Of a DNA stretch of 64,000 bases, positions 1 through 8,205 are shown in pieces. Location: the NCBI RefSeq assembly GCF_014982855.1, contig NZ_JADCKF010000011.1:62001-126000 (forward strand), read 5' to 3'. A model generated the notes under the pieces. The model made no database searches. It was not told where the DNA came from and was given only the letters and a program-made list of their open reading frames with translations. The first letter of the stretch is position 1; every line of letters begins with the position of its first letter. This stretch comes from Pseudoflavonifractor gallinarum (lineage in GTDB: Bacteria; Bacillota; Clostridia; Oscillospirales; Oscillospiraceae). The translations under genes and the position numbers were made by a program.

Positions 1-1437
1 GCACAGGACAAAAAGCAGGTGGAGCAGATCACCGATATGGAGGTGGACTTCGCCAAGTGGTTCACCGACGTGTGCAAGAAGGCGGAGCTCATCGACTACT
101 CCTCCATCAAGGGTATGTTCATCCTCCGGCCCTACGGCTACGCCATCTGGGAGAACTTTCAGAAGATCCTGGACGAGAAGTTCAAGGAGACCGGACATGA
201 GAACGTGTATCTCCCCATGCTGATCCCCGAGAGCCTGCTCCAGAAGGAGAAGGACCACGTGGAGGGCTTTGCCCCTGAGTGCGCCTGGGTGACCTACGGC
301 GGCTCGGAGAAGCTGGAGGAGCGCTACTGCATCCGGCCCACCTCGGAGACCCTGTTCTGCGAGCACTATGCCAACATCATCCACTCCCACCGGGACCTGC
401 CCAAGCTCTACAACCAGTGGTGCTCCGTCCTGCGCTGGGAGAAGACCTCCCGCCCCTTCCTGCGCCACCGGGAGTTCCTGTGGCAGGAGGGCCACACCAT
501 GCACGCCACCGCCGAGGAGGCCATCGCCGAGACCGAGCGCATGTTCAACATCTACGCCGACTTCTGCGAGAACTACCTGGCCATGCCCGTGGTGAAGGGC
601 CGCAAGACCGACAAGGAGAAGTTCTCCGGCGCTGAGGCCACCTACACCGTGGAGTGCATGATGCACGACAAGAAGGCCCTTCAGGCCGGTACCTCCCACT
701 ACTTCGGGGACGGCTTTGCCACCGCCTTTGACATCACCTTCACCGGCAAGGACAACAAGCCCCACCATCCCTTCCAGACCTCCTGGGGCGTGTCCACCCG
801 CCTGATCGGCGGCGTCATCATGACCCACGGCGACAACAACGGTCTGGTCCTGCCCCCCCGCATCGCCCCCACCCAGGTCATCATCATCCCCGTGGCCCAG
901 CACAAGGAGGGTGTTCTGGAGGCCAACGAGGCCGTCATGAACCGCCTGAAGGCCGCCGGCATCCGGGTGAAGATGGACGCCTCCGAGCAGTCCGCCGGCT
1001 GGAAGTTTGCCGAGTACGAGATGAAGGGCGTGCCCCTGCGCCTGGAGATGGGCCCCAAGGACATGGAGAAGAACCAGTGCGTGCTGGCCCGCCGGGACAA
1101 CGGCGAGAAGAGCTTTGTGTCCCTGGACAACATCGAGGAGACCGTCAAGACCATGCTGGACGCGGTGCAGCAGGGTCTCTTCGACAAGGCCAAGAAGAAC
1201 CTGGAGGACAACACCTACGCCTGCTCTTCCCTGGAGGAGGTCAAGGAGAAGATGGCCAGCCAGGGCGGCTTCGCCAAGACCATGTGGTGCGGCGATCTGG
1301 AGTGCGAGCTCAAGATGAAGGAAGAGGCCGGCGTCTCCTCCCGCTGCATCCCCCTGGAGCAGGAGCACCTGGGCGATGTGTGCCCCATCTGCGGCAAGCC
1401 CGCCAAGCACATGGTGTACTGGGGCGTGGCGTACTAA
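1..1437 (+). CDS. proS: Prolyl-tRNA synthetase, archaeal/eukaryal-like class (5' end cut by window)
   Basis: Charges tRNA-Pro with proline in the cytoplasm. The reading frame is open from base 1 ([15 protein letters not shown]), so the true ATG probably lies just outside the window; the GTG at 19 is an internal codon. Class II synthetase motif 2 is visible ([20 protein letters not shown]) and motif 3 as [16 protein letters not shown]. The C-terminus carries a CPICGK segment and ends in Tyr, as in the short archaeal/eukaryal-type ProRS found in many Firmicutes. A rho-independent terminator follows directly, so this is the last gene of its transcript. Confidence 0.96.
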   Translation, partial: AQDKKQVEQITDMEVDFAKWFTDVCKKAELIDYSSIKGMFILRPYGYAIWENFQKILDEKFKETGHENVYLPMLIPESLLQKEKDHVEGFAPECAWVTYGGSEKLEERYCIRPTSETLFCEHYANIIHSHRDLPKLYNQWCSVLRWEKTSRPFLRHREFLWQEGHTMHATAEEAIAETERMFNIYADFCENYLAMPVVKGRKTDKEKFSGAEATYTVECMMHDKKALQAGTSHYFGDGFATAFDITFTGKDNKPHHPFQTSWGVSTRLIGGVIMTHGDNNGLVLPPRIAPTQVIIIPVAQHKEGVLEANEAVMNRLKAAGIRVKMDASEQSAGWKFAEYEMKGVPLRLEMGPKDMEKNQCVLARRDNGEKSFVSLDNIEETVKTMLDAVQQGLFDKAKKNLEDNTYACSSLEEVKEKMASQGGFAKTMWCGDLECELKMKEEAGVSSRCIPLEQEHLGDVCPICGKPAKHMVYWGVAY

Positions 1438-1464
1438 ATACAAAACGGTAAGCGAGATATGGAA

Positions 1465-1496
1465 CGAGGGCCGTCCCACCGGGACGGCCCTCGTTT
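1465..1496 (+). terminator. Rho-independent terminator after proS
   Basis: A perfect 13-bp stem (1465-1477 pairing with 1481-1493) with a 3-nt loop, followed by TTT. Confidence 0.8.
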
Positions 1497-1521
1497 GCTG
1501 TATGGAGAGCGGGGGTTCCTG

Positions 1522-1779
1522 TCAGCCGAAATCATGCCGGTCGCCGCCGTGACTGCCGATGGACTCCAGTGTGGTGACGATGGCCTCGATCCTGTGGAAG
1601 CAAGCCGGATCGGAGAGCGTATCGTCCCGAAGAATGGCGCGGATCTCCTCCAGGGCGCGGTAGCAGACCGATTCCACCAGCGTCTGTGCGTCCAGCTTCA
1701 GCTCGGGAAAGCGCACCTCGATTCGCTCTTGTGCCAGTGCGTGGATCAGGATCTCTTTGTATAAATCCAATGAAATCAC
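1522..1779 (-). CDS. Small unknown protein, 85 aa
   Basis: Not recognised. The frame starts at GTG 1779 (MISLDLYKEIL), but the GAGGTG ribosome binding site overlaps this GTG and would fit a TTG three codons later better. The product is acidic and looks largely alpha-helical, with no signal peptide or membrane segment. It is divergent from the two HTH genes, with a long inverted repeat in between that could control both directions. Unlike a shadow frame it is not opposite a recognised gene. It could be the partner of the neighbouring regulators, which is an inference from position only. Confidence 0.6.
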   Translation of the reverse strand: MISLDLYKEILIHALAQERIEVRFPELKLDAQTLVESVCYRALEEIRAILRDDTLSDPACFHRIEAIVTTLESIGSHGGDRHDFG

Positions 1780-1785
1780 CTCATG

Positions 1786-1841
1786 CTTAGAATATCTGGT
1801 TTTCAGATAAAAAGCAATATCTGAAAATCAGATATTCTAAG
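1786..1841. repeat. 24-bp inverted repeat in the divergent intergenic region, probable operator
   Basis: The arms 1786-1809 and 1818-1841 are reverse complements with one mismatch and are separated by 8 nt. Each arm also holds a smaller ATCTG-AAA/TTT-CAGAT dyad, so there are four half-site-like units. It sits between the minus-strand 85-aa gene and the first Xre-type regulator. The region is AT-rich compared with its surroundings. An operator bound by the adjacent HTH protein is the simplest reading (inference). Confidence 0.75.
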
Positions 1842-1861
1842 ATGGCGTGGGTGATTTTATT

Positions 1862-2104
1862 ATGAGAATAGAACCACTGCGCTATGAGCGCATCCGAAAT
1901 CTGAGGATCGACCGGGATCTGACGCAGCAGGAGATTGCGGAGGTGCTCCACATCAAACAGAATACCTATTCCCAGTATGAGACGGGTACCCTGAACTATC
2001 CGCTGGAAGTGGTAGCTGCACTGGCTCAGTTTTACGGAACCAGCGTGGACTATCTCCTGGGGCTGACCGACGAGCAAAGGCCTTACCCCCGCCGGAAGAG
2101 CTAA
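1862..2104 (+). CDS. Xre/Cro-type HTH transcriptional regulator, 80 aa
   Basis: A single helix-turn-helix domain fills the protein: RNLRIDRDLTQQEIAEVLHI is the scaffold plus helix 2, KQNTYSQYETGT the recognition helix, and the end reads SVDYLLGLTDEQ, as in many Firmicute Xre proteins. There is no effector domain. ATG 1862 is preferred; a GTG at 1847 would add five residues, and neither has a strong Shine-Dalgarno sequence. It lies 6 bp before a close paralogue and next to the inverted repeat at 1786-1841, its likely binding site. Confidence 0.85.
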   Translation: MRIEPLRYERIRNLRIDRDLTQQEIAEVLHIKQNTYSQYETGTLNYPLEVVAALAQFYGTSVDYLLGLTDEQRPYPRRKS

Positions 2105-2110
2105 GGAGAG

Positions 2111-2347
2111 ATGGGAGCTGTGGCGTATGCACGTATACGAGATCTGAGAGAAGATAAAGACCTATCCCAGAGAGAGCTGGCTGAGATCCTCAATTGTAGT
2201 CAGCGCATTTACAGCAACTATGAGCGTGGGGATGTGGATATCCCCACGGAGATTTTGCAGAAGCTGGCCCAGTTCCACAAGACCAGCGTGGACTATCTCC
2301 TGGGGCTGACCGACGAGCAAAGGCCTTACCCTCGCCGGAGGGAGTAG
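2111..2347 (+). CDS. Xre/Cro-type HTH regulator, tandem paralogue, 78 aa
   Basis: Same single-domain HTH architecture as the gene before it (RDLREDKDLSQRELAEILNC, then SQRIYSNYERGD). The ATG at 2111 follows an AAGGAG site 4-5 nt upstream. The last ~58 bp (2282-2339) match 2039-2096 of the first gene with one difference, although the DNA-binding halves have diverged. This points to tandem duplication with recent 3' gene conversion or a conserved tail. The aro promoter begins 19 bp after the stop codon. Confidence 0.85.
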   Translation: MGAVAYARIRDLREDKDLSQRELAEILNCSQRIYSNYERGDVDIPTEILQKLAQFHKTSVDYLLGLTDEQRPYPRRRE

Positions 2348-2365
2348 CGGGAGAAAAATTCCGTG

Positions 2366-2394
2366 TTGCATTTCCGGAAAAATGGGGTTATAAT
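2366..2394 (+). promoter_or_regulatory. Sigma-A promoter of the aro operon
   Basis: TTGCAT at 2366-2371, a 17-bp spacer and a perfect TATAAT at 2389-2394 place the transcript start near 2401, just ahead of the leader peptide. Confidence 0.85.
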
Positions 2395-2425
2395 GACCTC
2401 AACCTGTTAAAGTGAGGAAGTAACC

Positions 2426-2518
2426 ATGAGACAGCAGCCCCTCACAACTGCATCCTATTTTGTTTCCTTTGGCTGGGCCCGATTTATGGGCGCCGGCTTT
2501 TTTGGCATGGGGAAATAA
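2426..2518 (+). CDS. Aromatic-rich leader peptide, 30 aa (attenuator control)
   Basis: A short frame too small for routine gene calling, with a good GTGAGGAAG ribosome site. Seven of the 30 codons are aromatic: Phe five times, Tyr and Trp once each, in stretches such as ASYFVSFGWARF and GAGFFG. All five Phe codons are TTT, unusual beside the GC-rich neighbours and expected to raise stalling when Phe-tRNA is scarce. It sits between a strong promoter and a hairpin terminator in front of DAHP synthase. This is the layout of classical amino-acid attenuation, with the leader as sensor of charged Phe/Tyr/Trp tRNA. Confidence 0.8.
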   Translation: MRQQPLTTASYFVSFGWARFMGAGFFGMGK

Positions 2519-2574
2519 GAGGGATGAGATGAGTGGGGGACCTGCCGAAGGTCTATTCTTTGCCGCAATTTGTG

Positions 2575-2610
2575 GGCGCTCATTGAGTTCATCAATGAGC
2601 GCCTTTTGTT
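2575..2610 (+). terminator. Attenuator hairpin in the aro operon leader
   Basis: A perfect 12-bp stem (2575-2586 with 2592-2603), a 5-nt loop and TTTTGTT, located 56 nt after the leader-peptide stop and 58 nt before aroF. The GATGAGATGAG just after the leader stop (2523-2533) can partly pair with the hairpin's CTCATT and TTCATC segments, a possible antiterminator (inference, not folded). Confidence 0.8.
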
Positions 2611-2668
2611 ATGTAAAGCACAGGTGTACGGGCCGGAAGGACCCGGATATAGAAAGGATGGAAATACT

Positions 2669-3682
2669 ATGGTAGTCGTAATGAAACCCGGCACGCAGCA
2701 GCAGGAGATCCAGGCCCTGGCCCACAGCTTTGAGGAGATGGGCCTCCAGGTGGGCATCACCAACGGCGTGGGATGCAGCATCCTGGGCCTGGTGGGCGAC
2801 ACCACCGCCGTGGACATGGACAAGATCTCCATCAATCCCCACGTGGAGCGGGTCATGCGGGTGCAGGAGCCCTATAAGAAAGCCAACCGGAAGTTCCATC
2901 CCGAGGACAGCGTGGTGGACGTGCAGGGCGTGAAGATCGGCGGGGGCCACTTCGCCGTCATCGCCGGGCCCTGCTCGGTGGAGAGCGCCGAGCAGGTCAC
3001 CTCCATCGCCCGGGACGTGAAGGCCTCCGGCGCGGCCATGCTCCGGGGCGGCGCCTTCAAGCCCCGCACCTCCCCCTACTCCTTCCAGGGCATGGGGGAG
3101 AGCGGCCTGGACCTCCTGCTGGAGGCCAAGGCGGCCACCGGACTGCCCATCGTCTCTGAGATCATGGCCCCCCGGTATGCCGAGCTCTTCGAGGAGAAGG
3201 TGGACCTGGTGCAGATCGGCGCCCGGAACATGCAGAACTTCGACCTGCTCAAGGAGGTGGGCAAGCTCTCCAAGCCCGTCCTCCTGAAGCGGGGCCTGGC
3301 CAACACCTACGAGGAGTGGATCATGTCCGCCGAGTACATCATGGCCGCCGGCAATGAGAACGTCATCCTCTGCGAGCGGGGCGTGCGTACCTTTGAGACC
3401 TACACCCGCAACACCCTGGACCTCTCCGCCATCCCCGCCATCCGGCAGATGAGCCACCTGCCCATCATCGTGGACCCCTCCCATGCGGCGGGCATGTACT
3501 GGATGGTGGAGCCCCTGGCCCTGGCCGCCACCGCCATTGGGGCCGACGGCCTCATCGTGGAGGTCCACAACGATCCCGCCCACGCCAAGTGCGACGGACA
3601 GCAGTCCCTCACCCCCGAGAAGTTCGACACCCTCATGAAGAAGGTGGAGAGCCTGCGCGCCTGGCGTGAGGGCCAGAACTGA
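2669..3682 (+). CDS. aroF: 3-deoxy-7-phosphoheptulonate (DAHP) synthase, type I-beta
   Basis: First step of the shikimate pathway: condenses phosphoenolpyruvate with erythrose 4-phosphate. The 337-residue protein has an N-terminal ferredoxin/ACT-like regulatory domain (about residues 1-70, MVVVMKPGT start) and a KdsA-like TIM barrel with AGPCSVES near residue 98 and the GGAFKPRTSPYSFQG signature, as in AroA(I-beta) enzymes. ATG 2669 follows an AGAAAGGA site; the longer open frame upstream runs through the attenuator hairpin and is rejected. It heads an eight-gene operon controlled by the leader peptide and attenuator. The N-terminal domain suggests added feedback control by an aromatic end product, as known for this family. 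Confidence 0.96.
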   Translation: MVVVMKPGTQQQEIQALAHSFEEMGLQVGITNGVGCSILGLVGDTTAVDMDKISINPHVERVMRVQEPYKKANRKFHPEDSVVDVQGVKIGGGHFAVIAGPCSVESAEQVTSIARDVKASGAAMLRGGAFKPRTSPYSFQGMGESGLDLLLEAKAATGLPIVSEIMAPRYAELFEEKVDLVQIGARNMQNFDLLKEVGKLSKPVLLKRGLANTYEEWIMSAEYIMAAGNENVILCERGVRTFETYTRNTLDLSAIPAIRQMSHLPIIVDPSHAAGMYWMVEPLALAATAIGADGLIVEVHNDPAHAKCDGQQSLTPEKFDTLMKKVESLRAWREGQN

Positions 3683-3695
3683 GAGAGGAGCGGCC

Positions 3696-4760
3696 ATGAA
3701 AACACTGAGGGTAGACCTGCCCGGACGGGCCTATGACATCCACATCGAACGGGGCGCCCTGGACCGGGCGGGCGAGCTGTGCCGCGGCGTGCTCCCCCGG
3801 TGTACCCGCCTCTTTGTGGTGACCGACTCCAATGTGGCCCCCCTCCACCTGGGACGGGTGGTGAAGAGCCTGGAGGAGGCCGGCTTTGAGACGGCCTGCC
3901 AGGAGATCCCCGCCGGGGAGAGCAGCAAGTCCCCCGCCATGCTCACCGAGCTCTGGGAGAACATGATGGACTTCGGCCTCACCCGCACCGACGCGGTTGT
4001 GGCCCTGGGCGGCGGCGTGGTAGGCGATCTGGCGGGCTTTGCGGCCGCCACCATCCTGCGGGGGGTGGACTTCATCCAGATCCCCACCACCCTGCTGGCC
4101 CAGGTGGACTCCTCCGTGGGGGGCAAGGTGGCGGTGGACCTGCGGGCCGGGAAGAACCTGGCCGGGGCCTTCTGGCAGCCCAAGCTGGTCCTCATGGACC
4201 CGGAGGTGCTGGAGACCCTCCCCGACGGCGTGTTCGCCGACGGCATGGCGGAGGTCATCAAGTACGGCTGCATTCAGGACGCTGTCTTCTTCGATTTCCT
4301 GGCCCAGCGGCCCAGCCGGGGGGAAATCATGGCAGAGATCGAACACGTCCTGTATACCTGCTGTGATTTAAAACGCAGCGTTGTGGTGGAGGACGAGCGG
4401 GACGTGGGCGCCCGGCTGGTCCTCAACTTCGGGCACACTCTGGGCCACGCCTACGAGCTGGCGGGGAACTACACCCGCTGGACCCACGGTCAGGCGGTGG
4501 CCGCCGGGATGGTGCGGGCCGCCGCCCTGGGCGAGAAGCTGGGAATCACCCCCGCCGGGACGGGGGAGCGCATCGCCGCTCTGCTGAAGGCCTTCGCCCT
4601 GCCCACCGCCATCCCCTGCACGGCGGAGGAGTATGCCGCCGCTGTGGGGCTGGACAAGAAGGGAAGCGGGGGAGACATCCAGGTCCTCCTGCTGGAGGAG
4701 ATGGGGAAGGCGGTCCCCCACCGGATGACCAAGGCCGCCCTGCTGGAGGAACTGAAATGA
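3696..4760 (+). CDS. aroB: 3-dehydroquinate synthase
   Basis: Converts DAHP to 3-dehydroquinate using NAD and a divalent metal. Visible motifs are the nucleotide-binding GGGVVGDLAGF, the PTTLLAQVDSSVGGK substrate loop, and the metal ligands in DGMAEVIKYG (Glu), NFGHTLGHAYE (His) and THGQAVAAGM (His). ATG 3696 (MKTLRVDL) lies 6 nt after GAGAGGAG; the upstream open frame overlaps aroF and is discarded. At 354 aa the length is normal. The stop overlaps the aroA start by 4 nt, so the genes are translationally coupled. Confidence 0.96.
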   Translation: MKTLRVDLPGRAYDIHIERGALDRAGELCRGVLPRCTRLFVVTDSNVAPLHLGRVVKSLEEAGFETACQEIPAGESSKSPAMLTELWENMMDFGLTRTDAVVALGGGVVGDLAGFAAATILRGVDFIQIPTTLLAQVDSSVGGKVAVDLRAGKNLAGAFWQPKLVLMDPEVLETLPDGVFADGMAEVIKYGCIQDAVFFDFLAQRPSRGEIMAEIEHVLYTCCDLKRSVVVEDERDVGARLVLNFGHTLGHAYELAGNYTRWTHGQAVAAGMVRAAALGEKLGITPAGTGERIAALLKAFALPTAIPCTAEEYAAAVGLDKKGSGGDIQVLLLEEMGKAVPHRMTKAALLEELK

Positions 4761-6043
4761 ACGTGACCATTACCCCCAAGAAGCTGGCGGGGGCCATCAC
4801 CCCGCCCCCGTCCAAGTCCCAGGCCCACCGGCTCATCATCGCCGCCGCCCTGTCCGACGGGTTCTGCCATCTGTCCAACGTGTCCCTCTCGGAGGACATC
4901 CAGGCCACCCTGCGGTGCATGCGCACCCTGGACGCCGACGCCTCGGCCGACGGCACCGTCATCCGGGGCGCCGACCTGGTGGACGGCCACGAGGACCCCG
5001 CCCCCACCGTCATGGACTGCGGGGAGAGCGGCTCCACCCTCCGCTTCCTCATCCCGGTGGCTCTCGCCCTCAAGGGGAAGGGGAGCTTCACCGGGCATGG
5101 CCGCCTCATGGAGCGGCCCCAGGAGCCCTATTTTGAGCTCTTCCGGGAGAAGGGGATCGCCTGGAGCTTGGAGGAGAGCGTGCTCACGGTAGAGGGACGC
5201 CTTACCCCGGGTATCTACGCCATCCGGGGGGACGTGTCCTCCCAGTTCATCACGGGTCTGCTCTACGCCCTCCCCCTCCTGGACGGGGACAGTGAGATCC
5301 ATCTCACCACCGAGCTGGAGAGTCGGGGCTATGTGGACATGACCCTGGACGCCCTGGAGCGGTTCGGCGTGGAGGTAGAATATGACGGGGCGCGGACCTT
5401 CCGGGTCAAGGGGAACCAGATCTACCGCCATCAGGACCTGACCATCGAGGGGGACTGGTCCAACGCCGCCTTCTGGTTTGCCGCCGCCGGGATGGGGTGC
5501 GAGCTGGACATCCAGGGGCTCAATCCCCTCTCCTGTCAGGGGGATATGCGTATCGCCGCCCACTATGCCGCCCTGTGCGGGGAGGAGCTGGTCCGGGAGG
5601 CGGGGGAGACGCCCGCCGCCCGGGAGGGCCGCCGGACGGTGGAGCTGGACATGAGCCAGTGCCCCGACCTGGTGCCCCCGGTGGCCGCCCTGGCCGCCCT
5701 CACCCCCGGGTGCGACACCCATCTGGTGAATGCCGCCCGCCTGCGCATCAAGGAGAGCGACCGCCTGGCCACGGTGACCGATGTACTCAATGCCCTGGGC
5801 GCCCAGGTGGAGGAGTACCCTGATTCTCTCATCATCCACGGCCGGGCGTCCCTGGCCGGAGGGGTCACCGTGTCGGGCCACAATGACCACCGCATCGCCA
5901 TGATGGCCGCCATCGCCGCCATCCGGTGCGAGGCCCCCGTGACCATCACCGGAGCGGAGTGCGTGAAGAAGTCCTACCCCAACTTCTGGGAGGAGTATGC
6001 GCGGCTGGGCGGAGCCATCCGCCGGGAGGAGGAAGCGGTATGA
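4757..6043 (+). CDS. aroA: 3-phosphoshikimate 1-carboxyvinyltransferase (EPSP synthase)
   Basis: Transfers enolpyruvyl from PEP to shikimate 3-phosphate. The 428-residue protein shows the N-terminal PPPSKSQAHR phosphate-binding motif and the late RLRIKESDRLATV motif of the family. The PEP-site loop reads GESGSTLRF instead of the LGNAGTA of class I enzymes, so it belongs to a divergent branch. It overlaps aroB by 4 nt (ATGA) and aroC by 4 nt. Confidence 0.96.
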   Translation: MNVTITPKKLAGAITPPPSKSQAHRLIIAAALSDGFCHLSNVSLSEDIQATLRCMRTLDADASADGTVIRGADLVDGHEDPAPTVMDCGESGSTLRFLIPVALALKGKGSFTGHGRLMERPQEPYFELFREKGIAWSLEESVLTVEGRLTPGIYAIRGDVSSQFITGLLYALPLLDGDSEIHLTTELESRGYVDMTLDALERFGVEVEYDGARTFRVKGNQIYRHQDLTIEGDWSNAAFWFAAAGMGCELDIQGLNPLSCQGDMRIAAHYAALCGEELVREAGETPAAREGRRTVELDMSQCPDLVPPVAALAALTPGCDTHLVNAARLRIKESDRLATVTDVLNALGAQVEEYPDSLIIHGRASLAGGVTVSGHNDHRIAMMAAIAAIRCEAPVTITGAECVKKSYPNFWEEYARLGGAIRREEEAV

Positions 6044-7020
6044 GATACACCATCTTCGGCGAGTCCCACGGCCCGGCCATCGGCGTGACCCTGGAGGGGG
6101 TGCCCGCCGGGCTGGCCCTGGACTGGGACTTCATCCGCGCCGAGCTCAAACGCCGTGCGCCCGGGCAGGACGACACCTCCACCCCCCGGCGGGAGGCCGA
6201 CGAGGTGGAGATCCTCTCCGGCGTCTTTGAGGGCCGGACCACCGGCACTCCGCTGTGCGCCGTCATCCGCAACACCGACACCCGGAGCCGGGATTACAGC
6301 AAGCTCCGGGACATGCCCCGGCCGGGGCACGCCGACTACACCGGACAGCTCCGCTACGGGGGATACAACGACTACCGGGGCGGGGGACATTTCTCCGGAC
6401 GGCTCACCGCGCCCCTGGTCTTTGCCGGGGCGGTGGCCAAGCTGGCCCTGGGGGAGCGGGGAGTCACGGTGACCGCCCGGGTCTCCAACATCGGCGGCAT
6501 ATCCGAGCCCACGCCCGAGCAGGCCCGGGCACGTATCCTGGAGGCCAAGCGTGAGGGCGACTCGGTGGGGGGCTGTGTCCGCTGCACTGTGGAGGGCATG
6601 CCCGCCGGACGGGGCGCCCCTGACTTCGGGTGCAATGTGGAGGGGATCTTTTCCCAGTACCTCTTTGCCATCCCCGCGGTGAAGGGGATCGCCTTCGGGG
6701 CCGGATTCGGCTTTGCCGCCATGCAGGGGAGCGAGGCCAACGACCCCTTCTGTCTGGAGGGGGGCGCGGTGCGCACCGCCACCAACCACACCGGCGGCGT
6801 CAACGGCGGCATCACCAACGGGATGCCGGTGGAGTTTGAGGTGGTCTTCCGCCCCACACCCTCCATTTCCAAACCCCAGCGGACCGTGAGTCTGAGCGCC
6901 ATGGAGGAGCGGGAGCTGGTGGTGGAGGGCCGTCACGACCCCTGCGTGGTGCTGCGGGCCGTGCCCGTGGTGGAGGCCGCCGCCGCCCTGGCCGCCTGCC
7001 AGGTGCTGGGACTGGACTAG
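6040..7020 (+). CDS. aroC: Chorismate synthase
   Basis: Last step to chorismate, using reduced FMN as cofactor. It starts MRYTIFGESHGPAIG and carries RRAPGQDDTSTPRREADEVE and GGHFSGRLTAP, all family signatures. The ATG at 6040 overlaps the aroA stop (ATGA); a longer frame starting inside aroA is rejected. At 326 aa it is at the short end for the family, which is usually about 350-390. Position between aroA and pheA fits co-expression. Confidence 0.95.
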   Translation: MRYTIFGESHGPAIGVTLEGVPAGLALDWDFIRAELKRRAPGQDDTSTPRREADEVEILSGVFEGRTTGTPLCAVIRNTDTRSRDYSKLRDMPRPGHADYTGQLRYGGYNDYRGGGHFSGRLTAPLVFAGAVAKLALGERGVTVTARVSNIGGISEPTPEQARARILEAKREGDSVGGCVRCTVEGMPAGRGAPDFGCNVEGIFSQYLFAIPAVKGIAFGAGFGFAAMQGSEANDPFCLEGGAVRTATNHTGGVNGGITNGMPVEFEVVFRPTPSISKPQRTVSLSAMEERELVVEGRHDPCVVLRAVPVVEAAAALAACQVLGLD

Positions 7021-7038
7021 AGAGAGGAGCACGTGAGG

Positions 7039-8205
7039 ATGAACGATCTGGAACAATACCGCCAGGAGATCGACGCCATCGACGGGGAGCTGGTACAGCT
7101 CTTCCTCCGCCGGATGGAGGTCACCGGCAAGGTGGGGGAGTGGAAGCAGAAGAACGGGGTGCCCGTACTGGACGCCGCCCGGGAGCGGCGGGTCATCGCC
7201 GCCAAGACCGCCCTCACCGACGACCCGGTGCGCCGGGCCGATCTGGCCGAGCTCTATGAGACCATCATGGCCATCTCCCGCCGCCAGCAGCGCAAGCTGG
7301 TGCGGGAGGGGACCGAGGACCCGGGCTACGCGGCCTATGCCGAGGCCCTGGCCAACGCCCGCACGCCGGTGGCCTCCCCCCGGGTGGTCTACCAGGGGGA
7401 GCCGGGCTGTTACAGCGAGGAGGCCGCGGTGGGCTTCTTCGGCGAGGGCGTGGAGAGCCGGGGCTGTCCCTGGTTCTCCGACGTGTTCGCCGCCCTGGAG
7501 CGGGGAGAGGCCGACTACGCCGTCCTCCCCATTGAGAACAGCTCCACCGGCTCCATCCGGCAGGTCTACGACCTGCTGGCCCAGTACCGCTACTATGTGG
7601 TGGGAGAGTATGACGTAAAGGTGGAGCACTGCCTCATGGCCCTGCCCGGCGTGGGGCTGGAGGACATCCGCACGGTCTACTCCCACGAGCAGGGCCTCAT
7701 GCAGAGCGAGCGCTTCCTGGACACCCACCGGGACTGGCGGCGGGTCCCCACCCTGGACACCGCCGGATCGGCCAAACAGGTGGCCGAGAGCGGGGAGCGC
7801 ACCGCCGCCGCCATCTGCTCCCGCCGGGCGGCCCGGCTCTACGGCCTGAACATCCTGGTGGAGGGCACCAACCACAATTCCCTCAACCACACCCGCTTCG
7901 TGGTGGTCTCCCCGGTCATGGAGATGCGCCCCGGGCGCAACAAGATCAGCGCCCTCTTCCACCTGCCCCACCAGAGCGGCTCCCTCCACGAGATCCTCAC
8001 CCTCTTCGCGGTGCAGGGGCTCAACCTCCTGAAGATCGAGTCCCGGCCCATCCCGGGGCGGAGCTGGGAGTACCTCTTCTTCCTGGAGTTCTCGGGTGAT
8101 CTGCTCTCCCCCGCCATGGACGGGGTGCTCCATGAGCTCTCCCAGCTCTCGGGCGAGATGCGGGTACTGGGCAATTTCCAGGCCTATGAGGGGGGAGCGG
8201 AATGA
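7039..8205 (+). CDS. pheA: Bifunctional chorismate mutase / prephenate dehydratase (P-protein)
   Basis: Takes chorismate to phenylpyruvate, the committed branch to phenylalanine. Residues 1-85 form an AroQ-type chorismate mutase (LEQYRQEIDAIDGELVQLF, ARERRV). The dehydratase follows from about residue 115 (VYQGEPGCYSEEA, LPIENSSTGSI), then a C-terminal ACT domain with the Phe-binding ESRPIPG motif, so feedback inhibition by Phe is expected. ATG 7039 sits 9 nt after GAGAGGAG; the in-frame GTG at 7033 is too close. Its presence explains why the operon leader is rich in Phe codons. It overlaps aroK by 4 nt. Confidence 0.95.
   Translation: MNDLEQYRQEIDAIDGELVQLFLRRMEVTGKVGEWKQKNGVPVLDAARERRVIAAKTALTDDPVRRADLAELYETIMAISRRQQRKLVREGTEDPGYAAYAEALANARTPVASPRVVYQGEPGCYSEEAAVGFFGEGVESRGCPWFSDVFAALERGEADYAVLPIENSSTGSIRQVYDLLAQYRYYVVGEYDVKVEHCLMALPGVGLEDIRTVYSHEQGLMQSERFLDTHRDWRRVPTLDTAGSAKQVAESGERTAAAICSRRAARLYGLNILVEGTNHNSLNHTRFVVVSPVMEMRPGRNKISALFHLPHQSGSLHEILTLFAVQGLNLLKIESRPIPGRSWEYLFFLEFSGDLLSPAMDGVLHELSQLSGEMRVLGNFQAYEGGAE

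Noticed and set aside
5974-8133. 719-codon minus-strand frame opposite aroA-aroC-pheA
   Set aside because: Antisense to well-supported shikimate genes; no domain, no ribosome site, typical GC-rich shadow.
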